Shown here piece after piece: positions 1-8,087 of a DNA stretch of 64,000 bases. The position numbers were made by a program, and so were the translations under genes. Origin of the DNA: Paraburkholderia phosphatilytica (lineage in GTDB: Bacteria; Pseudomonadota; Gammaproteobacteria; Burkholderiales; Burkholderiaceae); the NCBI RefSeq assembly GCF_003443895.1, contig NZ_QQOA01000029.1, positions 35,019 through 99,018 of the forward strand, in the 5' to 3' direction. Under the pieces are notes generated by a model that did not search any database, was not told the DNA's origin, and saw only the letters and a list, made by a program, of their open reading frames with translations. The first letter of the stretch is position 1, and each line of letters opens with the position of its first letter.

Positions 1-835
1 GCGCGAGACGAAGCTGACGGTCGCGCGAGGAATCGGTGACGATCTGCGCTTCGCTCTCGTGGCCGGTATGAATCAGATGGTTCGCATGACCGCGCAACGC
101 GCCGACGGCTTCGATCGAGCAGCGCCGCGCCGTCGCCTCCACGCTGACGATGCGCGCTGTGCCGTCCGCTTCTCCGCTCTCCTCCACCGCGCCGAGCGTG
201 TGATGAAAGCCGCTCGCGCGCGGCGTGTCGGAGAGCAACGCGAGCGCATCGTCGAGCGACGCGGCATCGAGCACTGCGCGCGCCAGCACCATGCGCGGCA
301 CGCCCACCCGCGGTTCGAGCAAGCGCACGTTGTTGATCGCCTGCGCGAGACCCGCGCGGTTTGCCGCGAACGTATGGCCCGGCAGCGAACCCGGATAGTA
401 GAAGCTGACGAAACCGGGCTTGCCTTCCGGCTGCACGTCGACCAGCATGCAGCGGCCGCGCAGGCACGGGTCGCCGTCTTCGTTGTGCGCGATCCACGCG
501 CCGCGCGGCGATACGGCGGCAAGCGTCGTGCAGCCGTCCGGTGTGCTGTGCGCGAGTTCGCCGCGGCAATTCCACAGGAACACGTCGTCGGCGGACCGGC
601 CGAGCCCCGCCGCGATGCCATCGAGCTCGTCGAGCAGCGCGGGGAAATGGCGCGCGGTCGCGGCGCGCAACGCAGCGACGAACGGATGGCCGCGCCAGCG
701 CTCGACCGCGCGCCACGCGTCGCTCTGCGCGAGGTACGCATCCATCACGGGACGCGCGAGTTCGCCGAGACGGCGGCCGATCGTTGCCGGATCGCCGGCG
801 ATGTGAACAGGATCGAGGGAAGCAGCGGAGGTCAT
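1..835 (-). CDS. C45-family autoproteolytic acyltransferase/hydrolase (3' end cut off)
   Basis: This is an N-terminal nucleophile hydrolase of the acyl-CoA:6-aminopenicillanate acyltransferase-like family (peptidase C45). These proteins cut themselves before a cysteine that then becomes the catalytic nucleophile. The frame starts at an ATG ending at 835 and is still open at position 1, so about 278 residues are visible and the C-terminus is missing. The diagnostic stretch PDGCTTLAA places the predicted nucleophile at Cys102, close to Cys103 of the penicillin enzyme. It is followed by the family-typical NEDGDP segment near residue 115. The natural substrate cannot be read from sequence. An RpiR-type regulator gene lies just upstream on the same strand, and both upstream regions share a 12-base motif, so the two may be co-regulated. 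Confidence 0.8.
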   Translation of the reverse strand, partial: MTSAASLDPVHIAGDPATIGRRLGELARPVMDAYLAQSDAWRAVERWRGHPFVAALRAATARHFPALLDELDGIAAGLGRSADDVFLWNCRGELAHSTPDGCTTLAAVSPRGAWIAHNEDGDPCLRGRCMLVDVQPEGKPGFVSFYYPGSLPGHTFAANRAGLAQAINNVRLLEPRVGVPRMVLARAVLDAASLDDALALLSDTPRASGFHHTLGAVEESGEADGTARIVSVEATARRCSIEAVGALRGHANHLIHTGHESEAQIVTDSSRDRQLRLA

Positions 836-954
836 GCGCGGTGGAAACCTGGACGGAACGGTGCTCGAAAAACCGGCCTTGACGCGCTGTGCGGATACGC
901 GGATACGACTACGCGAGGTCGTCAACAGCAGGTGCATCTCCCGGATAGTAATGC

Positions 955-966
955 AACATTTGTTGT
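955..966 (+). promoter_or_regulatory. Candidate operator upstream of the C45 gene
   Basis: The sequence AACATTTGTTGT, with arms AACA and TGTT around two bases, lies about 120 bases upstream of the C45 hydrolase start. The same 12-mer occurs in opposite orientation just upstream of the adjacent rpiR-type gene at 1919-1930. This makes it a candidate binding site for that regulator. This is inference from repetition and symmetry only. Confidence 0.4.
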
Positions 967-1033
967 TGTTCAAGACGGCACGACACCGTTCGATGCCAAC
1001 GTGCCCGTCTAACGTGTCACTGCTTCACCGGCG

Positions 1034-1894
1034 TCACTGCACGTACGCGCCCTTCGCGTGCAGCGCCCGCTCCGCTTCCTCGAGCCGCGCGACCGCACCC
1101 GCACCTTCGAGCGCGAGCAGATGCGCGACCAGCGACTCGACGATCGCCATCGCCGCGACCAGCGACGGGAAAAACGACGGGCTGTCGTGCGTGAAGATCA
1201 GCACCTTGTCGGCGTTCAGCGCGATCGGCGAGACCGCGCTGTCGGTGATCGCGATCAGGCGGCTGCCCTTTTCACGCGCGGCCTCCGCTACCCGCGCCGC
1301 TTCGGCCGAATACGGCGCGAAGCTGATCACGACCGTCGCGCTGTCGCGCTCGATGCTGCGCAGCTGCATGTCGAGCGTGCCCGCCTCGCCGCTCAGCAGC
1401 GACACAGAGGAACGAAACAGCCGGTATCCATACAGCAGGCTGAACGCGACCGGATAGCACGAGCGGAACCCGGCGACATGCACGTGCGCCGCGCGCCGCA
1501 ACAGCTTCGCCGCTTCGATCGTGACGCGCGCGTTCTGCGCGGCCGTCACGTCGAGATTGTGCTGCTGCGAGCGCAGCAGGTCGTGCGCGAGCGCATCCTT
1601 CGCGTTCGAACGCACGAGCGAACGCGCGCGGCTCGTCAGCGGCTCGGGCCGCGTGCGCACACGCGCGACGAACAGCTCGCGCAGCTCGTTCCAGCCGGGA
1701 AAACCGAGCTGCTGCGACAGCCGCACGAGCGATGCCGGCTGCACCTGCGCGCGCTCCGCCACCTTGCGCATCGACGACACCGCGACCTCGTCGGGATGAT
1801 CGAGCAGGAACGCGGCGCCGAGCTGGAACTGTGGACTGAATTCGGCGAAGCGCGAGCGGATCAAGGTGGCCAGCTGGTCGAAGGTAGCGGTCAT
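1034..1894 (-). CDS. MurR/RpiR-family transcriptional regulator
   Basis: A 286-residue cytoplasmic DNA-binding regulator. Residues 1-77 form the RpiR-type helix-turn-helix domain, with the typical AVSSMRKVAERAQVQPASLV and LGFPGWNELRELF stretches. Residues about 120-250 form a SIS sugar-phosphate-binding domain, recognisable by VHVAGFRSCYPVAFSL and VVISFAPYSAEAARVAEAA. Family members respond to phosphosugars or related metabolites. The ligand here is unknown. The gene ends about 200 bases upstream of the C45 hydrolase on the same strand, so that hydrolase is the most likely local target. A 12-base motif shared with the hydrolase's upstream region sits 25 bases before this gene's start, which suggests autoregulation. 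Confidence 0.88.
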   Translation of the reverse strand: MTATFDQLATLIRSRFAEFSPQFQLGAAFLLDHPDEVAVSSMRKVAERAQVQPASLVRLSQQLGFPGWNELRELFVARVRTRPEPLTSRARSLVRSNAKDALAHDLLRSQQHNLDVTAAQNARVTIEAAKLLRRAAHVHVAGFRSCYPVAFSLLYGYRLFRSSVSLLSGEAGTLDMQLRSIERDSATVVISFAPYSAEAARVAEAAREKGSRLIAITDSAVSPIALNADKVLIFTHDSPSFFPSLVAAMAIVESLVAHLLALEGAGAVARLEEAERALHAKGAYVQ

Positions 1895-1918
1895 GCGCGG
1901 TCCGGTGGTGACGGGTTG

Positions 1919-1930
1919 ACAACAAATGTT
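1919..1930 (-). promoter_or_regulatory. Candidate operator upstream of the rpiR-type gene
   Basis: On the minus strand this reads AACATTTGTTGT, identical to the motif at 955-966. It lies 25 bases upstream of the regulator's ATG, a position where a bound repressor would block its own promoter. Confidence 0.4.
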
Positions 1931-1984
1931 ACCACCGGGACAACGCGCGGCCGGCGAACCGTCGTTACGACAGCGCGATCGTTT

Positions 1985-2428
1985 TCATGTCGTCCTTGGC
2001 CAGGGAAGCGGCGACGCGATGTGAACCAGTGCGTTCGCGTCCAGCGCCCGCGGCAGCGCGGATTCGACTCGCGCATCTTCATACGCGCGCATCCGTTCGA
2101 CACGCACGAGCGCCCACTTCTGCTTTACCGACTGCCGCTGGATGCGCGGATCGCCCATCGACCTCAAATACTCGTCGTGGCGATAGCGGTAGAAGCGCCG
2201 GAAGTAGTCGTCGCCAGGCAGCCCGCTGTCGAGCGCGAGCAGCACGCCGTAGTCGAGTCTTCGCGGATCGCTGACGGATTCGACGGCCTTCTCGAGCACG
2301 CAATACCGCTGCGCATAGCTCAACTCCGGCCCGCACAGATCATGAAAGCGCTGATAGCTGAGCACGCTGCGTTTGATTGCGGCGCGCAGCAGCGCGCGGG
2401 CAATGCGTTCGGTCAATTCGTCTTCCAC
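1985..2428 (-). CDS. Hypothetical protein
   Basis: I do not recognise a family. I chose the GTG ending at 2428 as start because a strong TTGGAGG ribosome-binding site lies six bases upstream of it. Longer versions from a GTG at 2512 or an ATG at 2488 have no such site. The 147-residue product is soluble, rich in Arg, Leu and Tyr, and looks helical. The core LDYGVLLALDSGLPGDDYF and the stretch FYRYRHDEYLRSMGDPRIQ look like real protein. The composition changes sharply upstream to AT-rich non-coding DNA, which fits a gene start here. It has no signal peptide or membrane segment. Confidence 0.55.
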   Translation of the reverse strand: MEDELTERIARALLRAAIKRSVLSYQRFHDLCGPELSYAQRYCVLEKAVESVSDPRRLDYGVLLALDSGLPGDDYFRRFYRYRHDEYLRSMGDPRIQRQSVKQKWALVRVERMRAYEDARVESALPRALDANALVHIASPLPWPRTT

Positions 2429-3044
2429 AGCGTGCCTCCAATTCGGCTGATTGAACCGGCTTCTGTTTATTCGCAAATGCAGCGGCATCCGCCGATAAAT
2501 TCCATTCGACACATACTTACATCTTCATTGCGAAATCACTTTAAATCGATTACCAGTTCCGCAGCTGTCCGTCATTGCGCGGAACACGCAGATAAAATCG
2601 CGGCCAGCACAAAGACAACCGCATGGTCTAAATATGAAAATGAAAGCAGGCCGGTCAGAAATAGCCCGGCAAGGCGCAGTCGATACGAAAGCGGATTGCT
2701 ATACGACGTTGCGCGCGGAGCGCAGCGGGCCCCGCACACAGGACGTATGCGGCAATATGTGTTGTCTCGCGCACTACTGCGAACATCGATTATCAAGCGA
2801 TAAATCAGGTTAGCAAACGGGGTGCCTGAACGCAAGCTTTCCAGGCAGTTTTAAAATCGGCGGATTCGATTTACAGTCCGGCAAGAACAAAGCCATTCAA
2901 TCGTTTCAGCCGGCTAAACAATATAATGAGCCCATCGGGATTCGACTTCTCATGATTTTTTTGATCTGCCGACACATCGGCCCGCAAAACCATTATTGAT
3001 GGTGAGGCCAATATTCATGCCGATGCCGCCGAGGAGTCCGGACC
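2429..3044. other. AT-rich non-coding stretch
   Basis: About 600 bases of clearly lower GC than the flanks, between two gene starts (a hypothetical gene on the minus strand and an HTH gene on the plus strand). I see no convincing gene. An 87-codon frame at 2572-2835 on the minus strand lacks a ribosome-binding site and family character. The region probably holds the promoters of both flanking genes, and its composition would suit H-NS-type silencing or an old insertion. Confidence 0.5.
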
Positions 3045-3449
3045 ATGCCGTCACGCCGAGAAGATCTTCCCGTCGTCGCGCGCAGGTTGAAGGCGGGCCG
3101 CATGCTTCTCGAAGGTGCATCGATCCAGGAGGTCGCCCGCGCCCATCAGTTGACGCCCGCCACGGTGAGGAAGTACAAGCTGCTGGTCGAGGCCGGCGGT
3201 CTCGATGCGCTCGCCGCGATCAGCGTGGGTGGGCGCATCTCCGCGCTCGACCCGGACGCGCTCGACTGGATCGCGCAAGCGCTCGGCGGCTCGGCCATGG
3301 AGCACGGCTTTCCGTCGGAGGCGTGGACCAACGCGCGTCTGCGCGAACTGATCGCGCGTCGTTTCGGCGTCCACTATTCGCGCGTGTACGCGTGGCAACT
3401 CGCGACGCGGCTCGGCCTCGGGCACCGGCTATCGAAGTTGCGCAAATGA
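3045..3449 (+). CDS. Helix-turn-helix protein resembling the IS630-type transposase N-terminus
   Basis: A 134-residue protein with two DNA-binding units. Residues 10-60 form a homeodomain-like HTH (LKAGRMLLEGASIQEVARAH, then LTPATVRKYKLLVEAGGLDAL). Residues 70-130 form a winged-helix segment with ELIARRFGVHYSRVYAWQLA. This arrangement is seen in the N-terminal half of IS630-like transposases and in stand-alone regulators derived from them. The catalytic DDE half is absent, so it is either a domesticated regulator or a transposase remnant. A GGAG about 12 bases before the ATG supports the start. The gene has host-like GC although the DNA before it is AT-rich. Confidence 0.65.
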   Translation: MPSRREDLPVVARRLKAGRMLLEGASIQEVARAHQLTPATVRKYKLLVEAGGLDALAAISVGGRISALDPDALDWIAQALGGSAMEHGFPSEAWTNARLRELIARRFGVHYSRVYAWQLATRLGLGHRLSKLRK

Positions 3450-3452
3450 AGC

Positions 3453-3471
3453 GGGGCGCTGTCAGCGCCCC
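3453..3471. terminator. GC-rich hairpin between convergent genes
   Basis: An 8-bp perfect stem (GGGGCGCT / AGCGCCCC, 3-base loop) starts four bases after the stop codon of the HTH gene and precedes the 3' end of the convergent glycosidase gene. There is no U-tract, so it may be a weak or factor-assisted bidirectional terminator. Confidence 0.45.
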
Positions 3472-3504
3472 TGCTCCTGCCCAACGCCAGCGTCGCGCGC
3501 AGCG

Positions 3505-5790
3505 CTATAGCAGCGCCACCACCCGCACGTCGCCCTGCCCGGCCGATGCGACCACCTTGCCGTCCACCCGACGGAACGTGATCGACACCGTCGCATCGCC
3601 CACCCGCAGATCGCCGACCTCGAGCCAGTCAATGCCCTCGGGCAGCATCGGCTGTTCGATCAGCACCTCGCGGCGCGCGGCATCGACGGACAGGCCGAGA
3701 CACGCTTCGAGCATCATGAACGGCGAGCCTGCCGCCCATGCCTGCGGCAGGCACGCGACCGGATACGCGGTGGGCGGCTCGCCGCGCCGGCGCGGGAAGC
3801 CACAGAACAGTTCCGGCAGCCGCATATCGAAGTTCACCGCCGCCTGGAACAGCGCCTGCAGCAGACGCACGGCGGCCGCCTTCGCGCCGTAGCGCGCGAG
3901 ACCGCGCGCGCAGATCGCGTTGTCGTGCGGCCAGACCGAGCCGTTGTGATACGCCATCGGGTTGAAGCGCGCCTGACCCGCCGCGAGCGTGCGCACGCCC
4001 CAGCCGGTGTGGAACAGCGTCGATTCGAGCCCGCGCGCCACCGCCTCGCCGCGCGACCGTTCGGCCAGCCCGAACGCGAGCAGATGGCCCGCATTCGATG
4101 CGAGCACGCGGCACAGGTCGCCGTGGCCATCCAGCGCGATGCCGTAGAAGTTCGCGTCGTCCATCCAGTACTGCTCTTCGACACAGGTGCGGATTTTCGT
4201 CGCGCGCGCGGCATAGCCTTCAGCCGCGGAAGCATCGCCGCGATGCCGCGCGAAGTGCGCCATCGTGTCGAACGCGGCGCTCGCGTACGCCTGCACTTCG
4301 ACCAGCGCGATCGGCCCATCGGGGAAACGGCCGTCCGCATGGAACACGGAATCGTGGCTGTCCTTCCACCCCTGGTTCGCAAGGCCGCCCTCCGATGCGC
4401 GCTGGTAATCGAGGAGGCCATAACGGTTGCGGTCGCACACGCCCGCCACCCACTGCGCAGCGAGATCGAGCGCGGGCCACAACTCGTCGATCAACGCGAA
4501 GTCATTGGTGCGCGCCGCATATGCGCCGGCCAGCACGATGAAGAGCGGTGTCGTGTCGACGCCGCCGTAGTACAGCGCGAACGGCACCTCGCCTGAAGCC
4601 GCCATTTCGCTGCGCCGCATCTCGTGCATGATCTTGCCGACCGCGGCGTCGCGAAACGCCGAGTTCTCGCGCGCCTGATGCTGCGCGAGAAAGCGCAGCA
4701 CGCCGCGCGCGAGCGCCGGCTGCAGCCACAGCGTCTGCAGCGACGTGATTACCGCATCGCGGCCGAACGGCGTGGAGAACCACGGAATGCCCGCGTACGG
4801 ATACGGGCCCGAATCGAGATCCGTGGTGAGCAGGCCGAGGTCGGCGAACGAGCGGTCGATCCATGCATTGAAGAGCGGATTGCTCGAACGCACGCGCGCC
4901 GACGAGCGGCGCCGCTCGCGCATCACGAGGTGGGCGTCGACCAGCGCGGCGCGCACCGCTGCACGTCCGACGCGCGGCCGCGCCGCATCGATCTGCGACA
5001 GATGCAGCGTGCCCGGCGCATGCGGCGGCGCCGCGGTGGAGACTTCGCTTGCCTTCGCGCTGTGCGGCTTCACCTGCACCGCGACCGACACATAGATCGA
5101 CACGCACGCCTGCGCCGGCAACTGCACCGAGTAGTCCGCGCGATTAGCGAAAAGCTTGTCCGGCGCCGGCGAAAATGCGATCCGCACGTTGCGCTCGACA
5201 TCGTCGAGGCCGACATAACCGAGCGCAACCTCGCCGTTCTCGACATGCGCCGGCACGATCTCGCCGCGCTTGTTGCGCTTGAGACCGCGTACTTCGAACA
5301 TGTCGCGAAAGTCGCTCGCGAAGGAAATGGACAGCGGCACCACAGCATCTGTAGTGCCGTAGTTGGTGAGTTCGATTGCTTCGTTGAGCACCGTGCCCGA
5401 CAGCACGCGCACACGCTCGACGTGGATCACGCCTTCCGGCGTGCTCGACCCGCCGAGCGGCGGCAGCGGCCGGTTCGTCAGATGCGCGGTGAATGCCGCG
5501 TTGTCGCTGCTGACCGCGCCGGACAACAGCGACGGCGCGCGGCCGCCAAACGTGAGCCGCAGCTCCGACAGCACGCGCGTGTCGTTGACGAAGAGACCAT
5601 CGTCGCGGCCCGTGATGTCGCCGAGCGCATCGTTCACGATGAACGTGTTGCCCGCCTTCAGCACGTACTGGTTCGCGGACGCGACGCTTTCCTTCTCGGG
5701 CGCGATGAACACGCTGTCCTGCGGGTCCTCGTCGTCGTATTCGACCTTGCCCGCGTGAGTCAGCCCGCCGAGGTCTTCTGGATCCTGCAT
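3505..5790 (-). CDS. Amylo-alpha-1,6-glucosidase-like (glycogen debranching-type) glycosidase
   Basis: A 761-residue cytoplasmic protein with the two-domain layout of bacterial glycogen-debranching-type proteins. The N-terminal beta-rich domain spans residues about 30-300 (VLKAGNTFIVNDALGDITGR and FVNDTRVLSELRLTFGG are typical). A C-terminal (alpha/alpha)6 glycosidase domain spans about 310-740. The second domain begins around PYAGIPWFSTPFGRDAVITS, a stretch characteristic of the family, and contains MAYHNGSVWPHDNAICARGL. The likely role is hydrolysis of alpha-glucosidic linkages in glycogen or similar glucans, perhaps in stress-related glycogen or trehalose metabolism. No other glycogen genes are nearby. 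It lies 119 bases downstream of gltA on the same strand. The exact substrate is uncertain. Confidence 0.82.
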   Translation of the reverse strand: MQDPEDLGGLTHAGKVEYDDEDPQDSVFIAPEKESVASANQYVLKAGNTFIVNDALGDITGRDDGLFVNDTRVLSELRLTFGGRAPSLLSGAVSSDNAAFTAHLTNRPLPPLGGSSTPEGVIHVERVRVLSGTVLNEAIELTNYGTTDAVVPLSISFASDFRDMFEVRGLKRNKRGEIVPAHVENGEVALGYVGLDDVERNVRIAFSPAPDKLFANRADYSVQLPAQACVSIYVSVAVQVKPHSAKASEVSTAAPPHAPGTLHLSQIDAARPRVGRAAVRAALVDAHLVMRERRRSSARVRSSNPLFNAWIDRSFADLGLLTTDLDSGPYPYAGIPWFSTPFGRDAVITSLQTLWLQPALARGVLRFLAQHQARENSAFRDAAVGKIMHEMRRSEMAASGEVPFALYYGGVDTTPLFIVLAGAYAARTNDFALIDELWPALDLAAQWVAGVCDRNRYGLLDYQRASEGGLANQGWKDSHDSVFHADGRFPDGPIALVEVQAYASAAFDTMAHFARHRGDASAAEGYAARATKIRTCVEEQYWMDDANFYGIALDGHGDLCRVLASNAGHLLAFGLAERSRGEAVARGLESTLFHTGWGVRTLAAGQARFNPMAYHNGSVWPHDNAICARGLARYGAKAAAVRLLQALFQAAVNFDMRLPELFCGFPRRRGEPPTAYPVACLPQAWAAGSPFMMLEACLGLSVDAARREVLIEQPMLPEGIDWLEVGDLRVGDATVSITFRRVDGKVVASAGQGDVRVVALL

Positions 5791-5909
5791 CGTGTGGCTC
5801 CTGTCCGGTTTGCTTCGTTCCGATTGTAGAGGGTCTCGGACCGAAGCACACCGACAGGGCGATTGCGGATTCCATTCGCCACGCGAAACGCGATAGCGAA
5901 TGGCTGTCG

Positions 5910-7214
5910 TCAGCGCTTCGCGATCGGCTTCGCCTCACGCGGCGTCTCGCCGATGAAGAGCTGACGCGGACGGCCGATCTTCTGCTCGGGGTCGGCGATC
6001 ATCTCGTTCCACTGCGCGATCCAGCCCACCGTGCGCGCCATCGCGAAGATGCACGTGAACATCGACGTCGGAATGCCCAGCGCGCGCTGCACGATGCCCG
6101 AGTAGAAATCGACGTTCGGATACAGCTTGCGCGACACGAAGTATTCGTCTTCCAGCGCGATCTTTTCAAGCGCCATCGCGAGCTTGAACAGCGGGTCGTC
6201 GTGCAGGCCGAGTTCTTCCAGCACTTCGTGGCAGGTCTCGCGCATCAGCTTCGCGCGCGGATCGTAGTTCTTGTACACGCGGTGACCGAAGCCCATCAGC
6301 TTCACGCCCGAGTTCTTGTCCTTCACCTGCTCGATGAACGTCGGAATGTTGTCGACCGAGCCGATCTCTTCGAGCATGTTGAGCGCGGCTTCGTTCGCAC
6401 CGCCGTGCGCCGGGCCCCACAGACACGCGATACCGGCCGCGATACACGCGAACGGATTCGCACCCGACGAACCGGCCAGACGCACGGTGGACGTCGACGC
6501 GTTCTGCTCGTGATCGGCGTGCAGGATCAGGATGCGGTCCAGCGCGCGCACCAGCACGTCGTTGACCTTGTACTCTTCGCACGGGTTCGAGAACATCATG
6601 TGCATGAAGTTCGCGCTGTACGACAGTTCGTTCTTCGGATACACGAACGGCTGGCCGATGCTGTACTTGTACGCCATCGCGACGAGCGTCGGCAGCTTCG
6701 CGATCATGCGCGTCGCCGAGATGTCGCGATGCTCCGCGTTCGTGATGTCGAGCGAGTCGTGATAGAACGCGGACAGCGCACCCACCGCCGCAACGAGGAT
6801 TGACATCGGATGCGCGTCGCGGCGAAAACCGCGGAAGAAGAAGTGCATCTGCTCATGCACGAGCGTGTGCTTCGTCACGGCTTCGACGAATGCGTCCTTT
6901 TCCTGCGCGTTCGGCAGTTCGCCCTTCAGCAGCAGATAGCAGGTTTCGAGGAAGTCGGCGTTCTGCGCGAGGTCGTCGATCGGATAGCCGCGGTACAGCA
7001 GCTCGCCCTTGTCGCCGTCGATATACGTGATCGACGAATTGCACGCCGCCGTCGACATGAAGCCCGGGTCGTACGTGAACTTGCCGGTCTGCCCGTACAA
7101 CTTGCGGATATCGATCACGTCCGGGCCCATCGTGCCCTGGTAGACCGGCAGGTCGATGGTGGTGTCGCTGTCTGAGAAGCGCAGTGTTGCGTGCGAACTG
7201 GAGGAGGCATTCAT
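5910..7214 (-). CDS. gltA: Citrate synthase (type II)
   Basis: A 434-residue enzyme that condenses acetyl-CoA and oxaloacetate to citrate, the entry step of the TCA cycle. Length and sequence fit the hexameric Gram-negative type. The catalytic histidines lie in AHGGANEAALNM and GFGHRVYKN, and the catalytic aspartate in YPNVDFYSGIV. HADHEQNAST is also a family motif. The N-terminus (LRFSDSDTTIDLPVYQGTMG) matches the small N-terminal domain of this type. The ATG start at 7214 gives the normal family length. The gene stands alone here; in many betaproteobacteria gltA is close to sdh genes, which are not in this window. Confidence 0.97.
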   Translation of the reverse strand: MNASSSSHATLRFSDSDTTIDLPVYQGTMGPDVIDIRKLYGQTGKFTYDPGFMSTAACNSSITYIDGDKGELLYRGYPIDDLAQNADFLETCYLLLKGELPNAQEKDAFVEAVTKHTLVHEQMHFFFRGFRRDAHPMSILVAAVGALSAFYHDSLDITNAEHRDISATRMIAKLPTLVAMAYKYSIGQPFVYPKNELSYSANFMHMMFSNPCEEYKVNDVLVRALDRILILHADHEQNASTSTVRLAGSSGANPFACIAAGIACLWGPAHGGANEAALNMLEEIGSVDNIPTFIEQVKDKNSGVKLMGFGHRVYKNYDPRAKLMRETCHEVLEELGLHDDPLFKLAMALEKIALEDEYFVSRKLYPNVDFYSGIVQRALGIPTSMFTCIFAMARTVGWIAQWNEMIADPEQKIGRPRQLFIGETPREAKPIAKR

Positions 7215-7583
7215 GAGCGTGTTCCTTGTCGTATCACGGCTGTCGGTGACATGCCGGTGACGCGTCGCCGCCGTCCAGAGCAGGACCGGGCGCGCCGTGT
7301 CCCGGCCCTGCCGCGCATTCTAAGGCGAGGTCGCACCGTCATTCAGATGAAAGCACACAACAATCCATACCGCGGCCGGCAACACTCGCACCCTGCGAAG
7401 CTGCTGCGGCCACCGTCTGTCGTGGCGGTTGCACGAATACCGCGCGAACTTCCGGCTAACCGAAAGCCCGTTGCAAGCGTTGTGCATCGGGAAACAATGT
7501 TTTGCTTTTGAGAGAAGCAAACTATCGTGGTTCCTCTGCAATACTCAGGGTATCCACTAGGTCAGGGGCATGCCGAAAGGCTC
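7215..7583. other. Intergenic region with gltA promoter and possible small-RNA or leader sequence
   Basis: No protein gene is supported in the 430 bases between gltA (leftward) and the small gene at 7647. The left part must carry the gltA promoter. The right part has features of a structured transcript on the plus strand: a TTTGCTT/AAGCAAA hairpin at 7501-7521, a GCC-GAAA-GGC tetraloop hairpin near 7572-7581, and then a canonical intrinsic terminator. This looks like a small RNA or an attenuated leader of the downstream gene. Confidence 0.4.
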
Positions 7584-7612
7584 GCCGTCACGCGCAGGTG
7601 ACGGCTTTTTTT
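7584..7612 (+). terminator. Intrinsic terminator
   Basis: A perfect 8-bp stem GCCGTCAC / GTGACGGC with a 6-base loop is followed by seven T residues. It lies upstream of the gene at 7647 and is not preceded by any plus-strand protein gene in the last 7 kb except the HTH gene at 3045. It therefore most likely ends a small transcript that begins in the gltA upstream region. Confidence 0.8.
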
Positions 7613-7646
7613 GTGAGCCACTGAGCAGGACTCGAGGAACACGCAG

Positions 7647-8048
7647 ATGAATCTTTCGATTGATACGCTCTTCCCGGAACCGGAAGCGAGCGAGGACAGC
7701 GCCGTCGCCGCGCTGAGCCATCAGGACATCGTGGTGGCGCTGTCGGCCGCGCTCGCACCGCAGCGGGTCGCGGTGCTGCACATGCTCTATCCGCGTACCG
7801 ACGCGCGCACCCATCGCAGTCTCGACGCACTCGTCGCCGCGTTGCACGGCCACGGTCTGCACGAGGTCGCGCATCTGGTCGCGCAGGAAGCGCACTATCT
7901 GCTGTTCAGGGAGCCGTTGAAGGCGTGGAAGGCGTTGCACGAGATCCGCAACGACTCGCTCGCGATCGGCACGCATCTGTACTACAACGGCCTCGTCGGC
8001 GAAGCGGCCGAGCGCGCGCTCGACGTGGACGCGCACAGCAAGGACTGA
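7647..8048 (+). CDS. Hypothetical protein
   Basis: A 133-residue soluble protein that I cannot assign to a family. It is mostly helical and acidic at both ends. The centre reads VVALSAALAPQRVAVLHMLY, followed by His-rich helices (HGHGLHEVAHLVAQEAHYLL). A GAGGAA about nine bases upstream supports the ATG start. An intrinsic terminator lies 35 bases upstream of the start codon, so expression may depend on readthrough or on a promoter in the short gap. The gene converges on the MreB-like gene. Confidence 0.6.
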   Translation: MNLSIDTLFPEPEASEDSAVAALSHQDIVVALSAALAPQRVAVLHMLYPRTDARTHRSLDALVAALHGHGLHEVAHLVAQEAHYLLFREPLKAWKALHEIRNDSLAIGTHLYYNGLVGEAAERALDVDAHSKD

Positions 8049-8087
8049 CGGTGTTCGCGCTCCGGCGCCGCGGGTGCGCCGCTCAGG

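Noticed and set aside
2572..2835. An 87-codon minus-strand frame with a hydrophobic stretch in the AT-rich region
   Set aside because: No ribosome-binding site, no conserved pattern, and the hydrophobic part lies at the extreme C-terminus.
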